From Bacteroidota bacterium (GTDB lineage: Bacteria > Bacteroidota > Bacteroidia > Bacteroidales > NBLH01), in the NCBI GenBank assembly GCA_025361565.1, contig JANYKN010000125.1, positions 95,171 through 159,170 of the forward strand: a stretch of DNA of 64,000 nt, given 5' to 3'. The position numbers and the translations under genes are program-made. This document shows, piece after piece, positions 41,501-49,500 of the stretch; positions within the stretch are counted from its first letter, which is position 1, and each line of letters opens with the position of its first letter. The notes under the pieces were generated by a model. It did not search any database and was not told where the DNA came from. It worked only from the letters and a program-made list of their open reading frames with translations.

Positions 41501-44500
41501 AATTCGATTGGTCATGCAACAACAGTAAATAGTATTACTAATAATGGCATAGGTGGAACCAATGGAATCTATGTTACATCGTCAACTCCTGTAAATAGTC
41601 AGGTAGTTTCAAACAATCTGGTTTCAAATATTATAGCTACAGCAGATGCTCCATTCCAGGGTATATATCTAAATGTTGGAACTGTTGGTGCAACTTCGGT
41701 TCAAAACAATAGCATTCAATCAATTATAGTTTCTGGAACTGGTGCAAGCAGCTTTGCCGGGATTTATGGTGCAGCCGGTCTTTATAATATCGGCAATACA
41801 ATGGCAAATACAATTGGACATAATTCAACAGCGAATAGCATCCAACTTTCAGGGACTGGAACTTCATATGGAATTTATGCTGCTTCTACGGTAGCTAACA
41901 ATAACATTTCGAACAATTTAATAGCTAATTTTACCAATAGCAATTCTGCTTGCACGCTATTTGGCATTTACGGAAGTTTTTCAAATACAATTTTATCATC
42001 ATTGCAAAACAATACTATTCGTAATATTACACTTTCAAATGCCGGTCCTTCAAATTTTTCAGGAATTTGGATAAACTCCGGGCGAGTTGATATTGGTGCC
42101 ACATCCGGCAATCAAATAGGAGATCCAAATGATGTAAATAACATTTCATTTGGTGGAACCGGAAATTGCAGAGGTATCTATGTGGATGGGGATGTAACAA
42201 CCATTTCAACAATTCAAAAGAATAATATTCAAGGATTTAATCTTTCCAATATTACTGGAAATGAACGCTTTGATGGAATTTATATAAATTCTGGTCTGGT
42301 AAATATTGGAAATTCTGCAGCAAATACAATTGGACATGCCACAACTATAAATAGTATCACCAATATTGGTACAGGTGGAACTTACGGAATATATTTATCA
42401 ACAGGAGCACTAGATAACCAGGTTGTTTCAAATAATCTGATTTCAAATATTACAGCAAATGGAAATGCCCCATTTCAAGGTATTTATTTAAATGTTGGAA
42501 CAGCTATTGCTTCGACAGTACAAAATAATACTATTCAATCAATTCACTCGGCAGGAAATGGTGCAAACGGATTTTCGGGTATTTATGGAAATGCTGGCCT
42601 GCTTAATTTGGGTAATGTTACCGGAAATAAAATAAGCAATATCGTCTCTTCAGGTACTGGTAATCTACAGGGAATGAGCATTATTGATGTATCTTCAGGT
42701 TCATTGATTAAAAACAATATTATTTCCAATCTTATCGGAAATGACAATATAAGTGGTATTTATGTAAATTCGGGCAATTTCTTTACAATCTCTGATAATA
42801 CAGTTAACAATTGCAATATCCCTAATACAAATAATCCCAATTTTGTGGGTATAGAATTAAGTGCAGTAAACGCTTCCAATTCAACGCTATTACAAAACAA
42901 TAAAATTGAAAATATAATTATCGATGGTTCAACAGCAACGTTCAAAGGAATTTTAATAACTGCTGGTAAAGTAGATTTAATAGGCAATTTTGTAGGCCAC
43001 GCAACCAATGCTAATAGTATTTCCTGTGCAGGAACTGAAACACATGGCATGGAAAATAATTCGTCTGATGTGGTTTCAATTCAGAATAATTCAATAGCGA
43101 ATTTAACATCAACGAATTCAAGTACTTCAGGCGTTTTATCAGGAGTTTTACATTCGGGAACAGGCATTGGAACAATTTTAGGCAACACAATTCACGATTT
43201 AAATTCTACTAGTGGAAATGTAGATTTATCAACCGGAATCATTTCAGGACAGGGAATTGCAGTCGTTGGAAATTCCGCTTCAACTATTTCATCGAATACT
43301 ATCTATCAGATTTCTGGAAATGGAACTGCTGCTTCGAATATTGCCGGAATTTCAGAAAATGCACCAAATATTGAAATAACAAAAAACATTATTTATGATA
43401 TTCGGAATAATTCTTCTAATGCAAATGCAACTGCAAATGGAATTGTTTTAAAAGCAATTGCATCGGCAAACGGAGTGAATAACAATATGATTGCTATTGG
43501 TACTGATGGTGAAAATCCAGTATATTCAGGTATATATTTACCTGTTTCGGATGCAGTTACAAAAAACATTTATTACAATTCAATAAATATCAGAGGAAAT
43601 TCTACCGGTGCAAATAATTCGTATGGATTTATATTAAAAAATCCAGCCTCATCAGTTAATATCAAAAACAATATTTTTTACAATTCAAGAACAGGAACCG
43701 GAAATCATTTTGCTATTGGTAATGCACCAATTGGAGCATTGTGGGATTGTAATTATAACAATATCTTTTCATCAAATTCTTCAACTATTGGATATTGGGG
43801 GTCAACGCCATACAGTTTAACCAACTGGCAAACAACATCAAGTAACGATGCAAATTCCGTTTCAGAAGCAGTTTCTTTTGCCAATGCTTCAATAGGAAAT
43901 TTACATCTCAATATTGCAAGCAGTTGTGGAGCAAACGGTGGTGCAACTCCGATTTTAATTATAACTGATTTTGATGGTATGCTGAGAAATACGACAAGGC
44001 CTGATATTGGTGCCGATGAATTTACTCCAACCGGAGGAAATTCAAAAGATTTCTGGACTGGGGCAGTTTCAACTAATTGGGAAACTGCTGGAAATTGGGG
44101 TTGTGAACTTGTACCAGCTACTACAACCGATTTAACTATTCAAAATGTTACAAACGATCCAATTATAAATTCTAATGTAGTTATTAAAGCGTTGACAATC
44201 AATGCAAATTCTTTTCTTTCCATTAATCCGGGCAATTCATTGACTTTAACTGGAGCATTTATCAATAATGGAACGTTAACAATTGAAACACCAACTGCAG
44301 AAGGCGGAGCTACCGGATCGTTTATCGATAACGGCACAATTTCAGGAACCGGACAGTTTATTGCTAAACGATTTATAAATGCCAATCAATGGCACGAAGT
44401 ATCATCGCCAATTAATAACGCTTCAAGTGCAATATTTACGCGAAGTCATCCATATGGAAATTATAATGCAAATTTATATTTCTATAACGAGACTTTGGAT

Positions 44501-46015
44501 TTAGATGGAAATCCAGGAACAAATCCAACTGGTGCAGGTGCATTTGATAGTCAAAAACTTTCAACCGGCTGGGCTTTTGCTCAAAACGGAGTTGGTGGTG
44601 CAGATGTAACACTTATTAACAATAAAGGGTACATGTTCTATACCAATGTTAATCAAGTTATTACCTTTACTGGAATTCCTAATACAGGAAATTTTGATGC
44701 AACAAACCTGACTTATACCAACAATGACCCTAGAACAGGAGTATCACCTAATTTATATGACGGTTGGCATTTGCTAGGCAATCCATATCCTTCATCAATA
44801 AATTGGAATTTAATCAAAGATGATCAAACGGTCAATATTGAAGATGGTGTTTATATCTGGGATGCTACAGGTTATTCTGGATACAAAGATGGTTTGCAGG
44901 TTATGCTTGGAAACCTCACAAATATAATTCCACCAATGCAGGCATTTTTTGTTCATGCAAATGCAAATTTGGCAAGTGTTCAAATCCGAAACGAACATCG
45001 CACGCACGGCGCACCGGAATATCTGAAATCTAGTGTATATAAACCAAATTATCTGAAAATTAAAACATCGGCAAATGGATGGAATGATTACTTCATCACT
45101 CATTTTGAGGCAGATGCAACAACTGAATATGATGGAGCATATGATATGGTTCGTATGTTTTCAACAGATCCAACTATCCCACAACTTTATTCTCAATCTT
45201 TAATTTTAAAAGATCCATTGGTTTTGAATTGTTTGCCAACCGAATTACTAAATAACTTTGCCGACACTTTGGGTTTGGCTATTGGCAATGCCGGTAAATG
45301 CTCATTTACAGTTGACGAAATTCATGATTTCGCAAATATAAATGTAGTTTTAGAAGATAGAAATTTAAACACTTTCACAAATCTAAAAAACATACCTGAA
45401 TATCATTTTGAGTTTGAAGGTGGAAATATAAAAAACCGTTTCGTAATACATTACGAAAAGAATACAGCTCCAAATTTAAATCTGCCAATGCAGGATGCTC
45501 ATATTTTGGTAAATGAAAATTTCAATTATCAAATACCAGGCAACACTTTTGTAGATAATAACATTGGAGATAGTTTAAGCATTACAGCCAAAATGAAAAA
45601 TGGCGATAATTTGCCGCAATGGCTTAGTTTTGCAAACAATACTTTTACCGGAAGCACGAATATCATTGGAGAATATCAAATACAGGTAATTGCAACCGAT
45701 AATCAGGGAGCATCCACAAATACTGATTTTTCAATATTTGTTACCGAATTAACCAATATAATACCGGTTTCTGAAAATGAAATTTCAGTATATCCAAACC
45801 CATCAGATGGAAAATTCAAAATTGATTTAAAAAAGAATGGTATTTCAACCAATTGGAATATAGATGTCAAAGACATAAGTGGTAAAATAGTTTACCATGA
45901 CATTTTAACTAACACACAAGAACACTTTGATTTGTCAACTTTACCTGCTGGAAATTATTTTATTGAACTTCAATCTGGAGAAAACACTATTATTAAAAAA
46001 ATGATTATCAAATAG
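32531..46015 (+). CDS. Giant T9SS-secreted beta-helix surface protein (4494 aa)
   Basis: Signal peptide 1-24 (FTLFIIISLNSFGQ). Residues about 28-720 are beta-rich repeats of Asn/Thr/Ser/Gly (LTLNGNLNYGTGTIVGSTSS-type strands). YVQGLFRRKF near 726 and FPVGKSSYNS form a domain typical of Bacteroidota surface proteins. The first right-handed beta-helix block runs from about 1000 to 1850 (ends VNIGADEG), an FN3-like segment 1863-1980, the second block about 2010-3830 (ends PDIGADEF). Then come a strand domain with WETAGNWGCELVP, a WHLLGNPYPSSINW segment near 4078, one cadherin-like Ig domain (4313-4410) and the T9SS type A tail (about 4415-4494, SVYPNPSDGKF to IIKKMIIK). Probably an adhesin or polysaccharide-binding stalk. 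No enzyme motif was seen. It is followed by a terminator and a paralogue. Confidence 0.93.
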   Translation: MNNHRSKIITFTLFIIISLNSFGQSLGDYGSVASSNWSLNTTWKIWDGSGFNAIAATAPTSSDNVYIQGGNTVTIDVDVTCTNLTIGFSGTAGVLEFETSSQHNLTISGSLIINSGASAGILQISALDQPVHSISISGNLTNSGTINLWRTINQKANISINGNIISGNGDFTFNNLTMGGGTVSCSSTSIINLFGNFTDNSTTSFTATNGTFNFISATTQNINGTSTGTTTLNNFTVGNSDATNLILNRDINVSSSLTLNTTGETISLNGYNLTVNGNYIRTSGTIRGNTNSNLSFNGPSAAQALVLSTDFNLKNLTFSCVSGIGGSYILGSAITIINNFSLSGNSFETVTLDVGTNNFIVNGTSGISGYGIFNDTDLTGINRFIGAVTIGANGQWATANNPAFEFRGGLTFNGSSFVSGTGNYSFTSNAQSISGSASLAINNIIIAGITLTNTNTGGITVDVFSGTGNLTNGLNGRLNLNALNTITITGTVDFITNNNIVNYLPNLAQNIYTTTYRNLQISGGGTKSLVNSIMVNGILTLNTGALSIGNYTLTLNSTISYGTGTFTGGGTSNLIINDIGSAAAANISTISLNNFTLNRANGVTLSGAVTIGGTTTLTLGTLSIGANTLTLNGNLNYGTGTIVGSTSSNLVVGGAAVPSNLTLPAITLNNFTINRANGVTLTGNLITGGAGAGIITLTNGIINTNGNTVTSDNATTASINSGSPTSYVQGLFRRKFIPAMTAGTYYFPVGKSSYNSLSIITTIATTGSGSTYISAEDFDVDEGGTAGFGITNVNVVARYWQLQSSSGTVVIDNSSTVQIYQTGLTNGTHCVAQSNSKTGTYTDKGGTVAGNVISTSYNAAIGYVIDYSFVSSSSSTYLIIGTKISLSGTILVGASQNIKKLREISWLLNRYPLLSDVIFELQDDYDGSDEFSVSPYINTPIAFNQFPATVPVYSAIISLAPGVTTPKITSGDPGSGNSLIILNGVDNITFDGQVSSNKWWTFRNTRTLATVGPTFQFINDAQSNKLTYLSIEGQNITAPANGAAAGTVNFYSSAGTNGNDNNTISYCDIRENTASSVSPVVAIFADATAVAYTNDGTTISNCNIYNFYNAGLASTGIWTNRNCDSWTISGNSFYQTSARNMTAAIANRAIYSRVGSNIITSNFIGGSAPLCGGTAWTTTGSFNTQLFGIDVITTGFNLDIQNNTITNFDISTAYATASAPGAWAGINISGTGNANIGNTTKNIIGSSTLTDVIFVKPGNGAIVCGISSSGTGTIQIINNEIGGITNASTTVANGGTVGAITTSGANGNYTITGNLIGSTTIANSIKAGVPAFTTAACTVFGINNSASGTLVLNGNTIQNLRSNSIGGATTAYGITNIGTSASITIGTNLSPNIISTLTASSTGAGASSCYGIASSAGIGSTNINYNTINTLQSNSTTATTNTFAINSTGVSVISINISNNTLTGLTANNTAAGTSTCYGINNAAGTAGITLDGNSLTSNISNSTTGSSIMYAIQNSGTGTVSIQNNSIDNFTGSGTGNGGTTRGIISSAGTNTIQNNIITNLTSLSTQVGTGSTAQMVGLLLTANNDNQKINRNTIYTLKNTTGAATAIYLTGIYSSCTGLNQEIGRNLIHSFQTASTGARQVGIQVDGTLSSASGVIHNNIIRLGMYGVGATATDLATIYGICGIYNTSNADNSGYYYNSIYIGGTGATTDASYCLYKSLPTNDNIRNNIFVNARSGSVGLGMGNFAFDLESPANVICDYNIYKASGTNGKLASLLNITKNTLRDIQVFVPGQNLHCGVGDPNYVDATGGILAISLKVQGSTPAYGTGIAISTINTDYEGDARATIGAVNIGADEGIYTMDASVDIFSPVFSYTPIPNQLLTAGTISVFVTITDQGMGLDASTYKPRMYCRKSSTLPDIGHQNWAIARFSEPFSVVGNIYEFQIDPANIAPINSNDIIEYFFVAQDLANTPNISYSKFDAATPLFTNTQTASSFPALAPVDNYAYEGNLPATIYINNAGFSGGDNTNTLLSLTGSGGLFQMMNCLSINKNITVIIETSHTEPGTFGLKQWIENPVGSNFTLKIQPHDATAHTLTCSNPKDFIRFEGCDRVTVDGNFSGSGRYLVFVNTSTNYAVLQFANDATNNTFQNCEFQGGTTTTPKGVIWFDLGATTGNDYNTITGCKIVNYSIYNPDNSIFSLGSPGTASNSNNTITNNEIANFTINGINISSDGNGDGWNISGNSVYYNPLPLSNAPIAGGIHTGISVQSGNRQTISNNFVGGKAVNCGGTAWTHAYNIATRAFDINVGAGAASTITNNTIQNFNLTSNGGSTFFTGIYIAGGNTATINGNIIGHVATANSIINAGAGTTAINVVSLQSGLNITNNLISNIRATANSTFRGLTMNVGNASLTSIQGNTIQNIALTGGNTSTLFYGIELNGANNGKVDIGSLTGNTITGITTNGIAVTNPIRVVSTSTGHIINNNSITNITASANAAFQGITLSVGTAAATSVQNNTIQSITVAGTGTSSFVGIYGVLGLYNIGNISANTIGHASTTNSIQFAGTGTSYGINAVSLVANNIISNNIIANLTNSSSACTFYGIYGSFANTTLSSIQNNTVRNITLSNAGASNLYGIWINVGRVDIGATAGNQIGNPTNTNSISFNGTGNCRGIYLSVDPATISTIQNNNIQGFNLSNIGGTERFDGIYVNAGLVNIGNVGGNTIGHATTVNSITNNGSGGTNGIYITSATPVNNQVISNNLISNITATSNFPFQGIYLNVGTTGATSIQNNTIQSITVSGTGASSFTGIYANAGLFNIGNITANTIGHTSTANSVQFSGTGTSCGIYATSLVANNVISNNIIANFTNNSSACTFYGIYGNFPITTSSSLQNNTIKNITLSNSGPSNFSGIWINAGRVDVGATTGNQIGDPLNINSISFNGTGYCRGIYLAVDPATISTIQNNKIQGFNLSNISSTARFDGIYVNAGLVNIGNVGGNSIGHATTVNSITNNGIGGTNGIYVTSSTPVNSQVVSNNLVSNIIATADAPFQGIYLNVGTVGATSVQNNSIQSIIVSGTGASSFAGIYGAAGLYNIGNTMANTIGHNSTANSIQLSGTGTSYGIYAASTVANNNISNNLIANFTNSNSACTLFGIYGSFSNTILSSLQNNTIRNITLSNAGPSNFSGIWINSGRVDIGATSGNQIGDPNDVNNISFGGTGNCRGIYVDGDVTTISTIQKNNIQGFNLSNITGNERFDGIYINSGLVNIGNSAANTIGHATTINSITNIGTGGTYGIYLSTGALDNQVVSNNLISNITANGNAPFQGIYLNVGTAIASTVQNNTIQSIHSAGNGANGFSGIYGNAGLLNLGNVTGNKISNIVSSGTGNLQGMSIIDVSSGSLIKNNIISNLIGNDNISGIYVNSGNFFTISDNTVNNCNIPNTNNPNFVGIELSAVNASNSTLLQNNKIENIIIDGSTATFKGILITAGKVDLIGNFVGHATNANSISCAGTETHGMENNSSDVVSIQNNSIANLTSTNSSTSGVLSGVLHSGTGIGTILGNTIHDLNSTSGNVDLSTGIISGQGIAVVGNSASTISSNTIYQISGNGTAASNIAGISENAPNIEITKNIIYDIRNNSSNANATANGIVLKAIASANGVNNNMIAIGTDGENPVYSGIYLPVSDAVTKNIYYNSINIRGNSTGANNSYGFILKNPASSVNIKNNIFYNSRTGTGNHFAIGNAPIGALWDCNYNNIFSSNSSTIGYWGSTPYSLTNWQTTSSNDANSVSEAVSFANASIGNLHLNIASSCGANGGATPILIITDFDGMLRNTTRPDIGADEFTPTGGNSKDFWTGAVSTNWETAGNWGCELVPATTTDLTIQNVTNDPIINSNVVIKALTINANSFLSINPGNSLTLTGAFINNGTLTIETPTAEGGATGSFIDNGTISGTGQFIAKRFINANQWHEVSSPINNASSAIFTRSHPYGNYNANLYFYNETLDLDGNPGTNPTGAGAFDSQKLSTGWAFAQNGVGGADVTLINNKGYMFYTNVNQVITFTGIPNTGNFDATNLTYTNNDPRTGVSPNLYDGWHLLGNPYPSSINWNLIKDDQTVNIEDGVYIWDATGYSGYKDGLQVMLGNLTNIIPPMQAFFVHANANLASVQIRNEHRTHGAPEYLKSSVYKPNYLKIKTSANGWNDYFITHFEADATTEYDGAYDMVRMFSTDPTIPQLYSQSLILKDPLVLNCLPTELLNNFADTLGLAIGNAGKCSFTVDEIHDFANINVVLEDRNLNTFTNLKNIPEYHFEFEGGNIKNRFVIHYEKNTAPNLNLPMQDAHILVNENFNYQIPGNTFVDNNIGDSLSITAKMKNGDNLPQWLSFANNTFTGSTNIIGEYQIQVIATDNQGASTNTDFSIFVTELTNIIPVSENEISVYPNPSDGKFKIDLKKNGISTNWNIDVKDISGKIVYHDILTNTQEHFDLSTLPAGNYFIELQSGENTIIKKMIIK
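40031..42493 (+). repeat. Three super-repeats of 822, 822 and 819 bp inside the first giant gene
   Basis: Units start at 40031, 40853 and 41675 (each at the Val-Gly codons of a NVGT/SVGT turn followed by SVQNN-type strands), with the start of a fourth at 42494. Each codes for 273-274 residues and contains three copies of an N-x-IG-x-x-x-x-x-NSI signature spaced 101, 71 and 102 codons. Protein identity is high, while codon third positions differ often, so the duplications are not recent. A diverged half unit precedes at about 39700-40030. Confidence 0.9.
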
Positions 46016-46530
46016 TTTACTACTTAAAATCGGATTAAAAAAGCTTTGACTCAACAGTCAGAGCTTTTTTATTGGTATGATTTCGATATTCCATTATCCT
46101 GAAAATATATTCAAATCATAAATTTTTCAAGCCACTATTCAGATCTTCAATTGTTGATCCAATGTTAATTTCAATATAAATGATTCAAAATAAATAACAA
46201 CAAAATTTTAATTTAGACAACCATTCGATTATATAATTAGTCTTTATTACCATGCGGTTTTCAAAATCATCTAAAACGATGTTAACCAGCAATTAAATGA
46301 AATAAATAGGTTAATATTTGCCGTGTAAAATAGTTCTATTTCTATCAAAATATATATTCACGAATTAAACTAATGCATAAATTGCATTCATATTGTTAAA
46401 TTCCATAGACAAATGTTCTCTTAAAATCAATTTATGAGGTGCTATAAAAGTAGTTTGTTTGATAAAGGATTTTAGAATTTAATAAAGACTCATAAGGTAA
46501 TTTTATTTTGTACTTTCTATTGGTAAAATT
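46016..46530. other. 515-bp gap between the two giant genes
   Basis: After the terminator hairpin at 46038-46070 the sequence is AT-rich with no gene or RNA recognised. No full TAnnTTTG box was found before the second giant gene. Confidence 0.5.
46038..46070 (+). terminator. Rho-independent terminator of the first giant gene
   Basis: AAAAAGCTTTGAC (46038-46050) pairs with GTCAGAGCTTTTT (46057-46069, one G-U pair) around TCAACA, and the stem ends in a T-run. It lies 22 bp after the stop, so the two giant genes probably have separate transcripts. Confidence 0.85.
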
Positions 46531-49500
46531 ATGAAAAAGAATATTATATTAATCCTGTTTTTAACCATAATGGTTAATGCTTTTGCGCAATTAACAGGCG
46601 ATTTACGTTCCAAACAAAATGGGAATTGGAACGATTTCAATACATGGCAAAGGTATAACGGAACTATCTGGGTTGATGCTACTGTAGGTGAAATCCCAAA
46701 TGCCTCAACAAATGTGACCATTTCAACCGGTAATCTGGTAGATTTGAACATTTCTGTGATGCTGGCAAATAACATTGATATTAATGGAATCCTGCAATTT
46801 GTAAACGCCGAATATAATCTTACAATTAGTGGAAACCTAAACGTCAATTCAACTGGGGTATTTAGAACATCGACACCACTTGCTGCAAGTTATGATCAAA
46901 CTATTTCATTATATGGTAACTTATTGGTTGATGGCCAATTGGATGGATATAATACCAATCTGGGCTTTGAAGCCAGGTTGTTTTTTAATTTTTTAGGCAG
47001 CACAAATACTTCTATTTCAGGTAATGGTTCTTTGTGTGAGATTTATGAAATTTCAGTTGATAAAGGTACGGATCAGACTTTTGCAGTTGAAGCACTTAGG
47101 GTAATTACATTAATTGATGCCGTAAGCTCTAATCAAAGAAAAATAAACTTACTTAACGGTACTTTCAAAATATCAAGCCCAAGTGCATTAACCCCATATT
47201 ACGGCAACCAAACTGTATGCAATCAAACTGCAAGATTGTGGTTAAACAATGCAGGTGCTTCAATTTCCTGGGCAAACGCAGGCAATGCAATTTTCGATGG
47301 CAATTTACTTATTGACAACGGAACATTGAATATTGGCGGCACCATGCAAATAGAAACTTTATCACCTGGAAACAGCCAGATAAATAATGGAACAATTCAT
47401 TGTGCCAGAATGATAGAGCTTGCAAGTACTTTTACGGTTGCAGGAGGCACTGTTACTGCAGACTCAAGTTTAACCCTTAATAGTAATGGAACCAGCGAAC
47501 AAGGGCATTTAATAGTTCTGGGAGGCATAATTAATATTGGAAATGGAAACGATATACTAAGGGTCTACGACCACGGAAATCTGGAAATATCTGGAGGAAA
47601 CATTAATGTATTTGGAAGAGTTCAATTTGACAATGGAATTACACCGAATAACTCCACATTTACTATGAATGCAGGTAATTTAAATGTTGATCCACAATAT
47701 ACAACAAACCTCCAAAATGTTGATGTTGTGTCTTTTCAGGACAATACTGTTGTTAATTTCACTGGAGGTAAACTAAACATTGTTGATCCTGAACGAACAA
47801 AAGATGGTTCAAATGACTGTGAATTTAAAATATGGGGAACAACAGGACTTAAAAACTTTGTTGGTTCAACAGTTCAATTTGGTAATGGAGTTTCGAATTC
47901 ATCACAAACAACAATAAGTGGTACCCGTGGCTTCCGTTTATCAATGCCTGCTGGCGTAAATCTTGGCGATGTAATTATTTTAAATCCAGCTTCATACGAT
48001 AGAAATTTAACATTGAGCAGTACAACAAGTAGTACTACAAATTTAAATAATCTGACCATCTCAAATTTGGCAGATACAATCAATATCAATGGAAATATAT
48101 TAAATATTTCAGGAAATATAATAAATAACGGAATATTAAACGGAACTGCCGCCAATTCGCACTTGCGTTTTACTGGTTCTGCTGCCCAATCATACAGTGG
48201 AACAGGTAATATAGTATCCAATTTATTAAATCTAACATTTAATAATTCTTCAACAACCGGTGTTACCTTAAATGCTCCACTTGGAGCTACAACTATTAAC
48301 CTGACTGATGGTAATGTTTATACAGATGCAACTAATTTACTTACCGTATATGGCACAAGTCCGGCTAATTTAACCGGAGGTTCTGCGTCAAATTATGTGC
48401 AGGGACCTTTACGCAGGGCTATTCCAAATAATGCAACCAATAGCCAATATCAATTCCCAGTTGGAAAAACCAATTTCAGGATGATTGAATTATTTGGTTT
48501 GAATAGTGGTGGAACTGGTTCTGGTTTTATTACAAATGAGGTCTTCGAAGGTATTCCAATGAACGGAAATACTGGTGGTACAGGAATAGTAGACCCTACA
48601 GTAGCCGAATCAATATATTGGAAATTAACAACCAATCTCGCTGCTGTTAGCTTAACTAATATTTCTTCGATAAGAGTTACTTATGCAGATCCAGCAACTA
48701 ATCCGCCAAGAACAATTGCCCAAAGCAATAATTCATTAACCGGAACTTACAATTCAATAGGAAGGATTCCTGGAACTGGAACTTTACAATCTGAAAGTTT
48801 TAATTTAACAGGCATAAATCCAAGCGGTGATGCCTATTTTATTATTTCGGAGGTAAAGCCATTTTCAGGAACATATACAGTCGGCACTACTGGCAACTAT
48901 TTGAATTTAACGGCGGTTGCCAATGAATTAAGAACAAAATTTATGAATGGTAACGTTTATTTCGAATTGCAGGCAGACTACAATCCAGCAACAGAATCCA
49001 TTCCTGTAATTTTTGATAAACTAATGCTTTCTCAACCGCAGTATGGAGTAATTATACGCCCAAAATCAGGTGTAGCAAGCACCATATTGTCAAGAGACGG
49101 AAATATAGATAACGAAGCATTAATTATTTTAGATAATGTTCAGAATTTAACATTCGATGGCCGCGCAGGTGGTGCAGGAAGTTCTATCTGGACCATAACA
49201 AATACAAGGGCAACAAACCCCGGACCAGTTTTTGAATTAAGGAACGGTGCACGAACAGACACCCTGTCATACCTGAATTTAAAATCAAATAATCAGTCAC
49301 TTACTGGTGGAGTATTGGTAATTGGTGCTACTAATAAATTTATTGGAAACAATAACAACGTAATTCGATATTGTGATATTACAGGAAATGCTGGAAATCC
49401 AAGATGCGGAATCTATTCATTGGGAATGGCTGGTTACGAGAATACTGCCAATAAAGTGGATCAATGTACCATTTATGATTTTTTCAGCACAACCGAAGAT

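Noticed and set aside
40031-42493. Possible CRISPR-like or mobile-element repeat.
   Set aside because: The repeats are 822 bp, in frame and diverged mainly at third codon positions, so they are protein-coding internal duplications.
32989-44385. Many minus-strand open frames rich in Val, Pro and Leu inside the first giant gene.
   Set aside because: They mirror the Asn/Thr/Ala-rich repeat codons of the plus strand and have no start signals or family resemblance; they are antisense shadows.
46503-46847. 114-codon minus-strand frame at the start of the second giant gene.
   Set aside because: Antisense to the signal peptide and first domain of the giant gene; no independent support.
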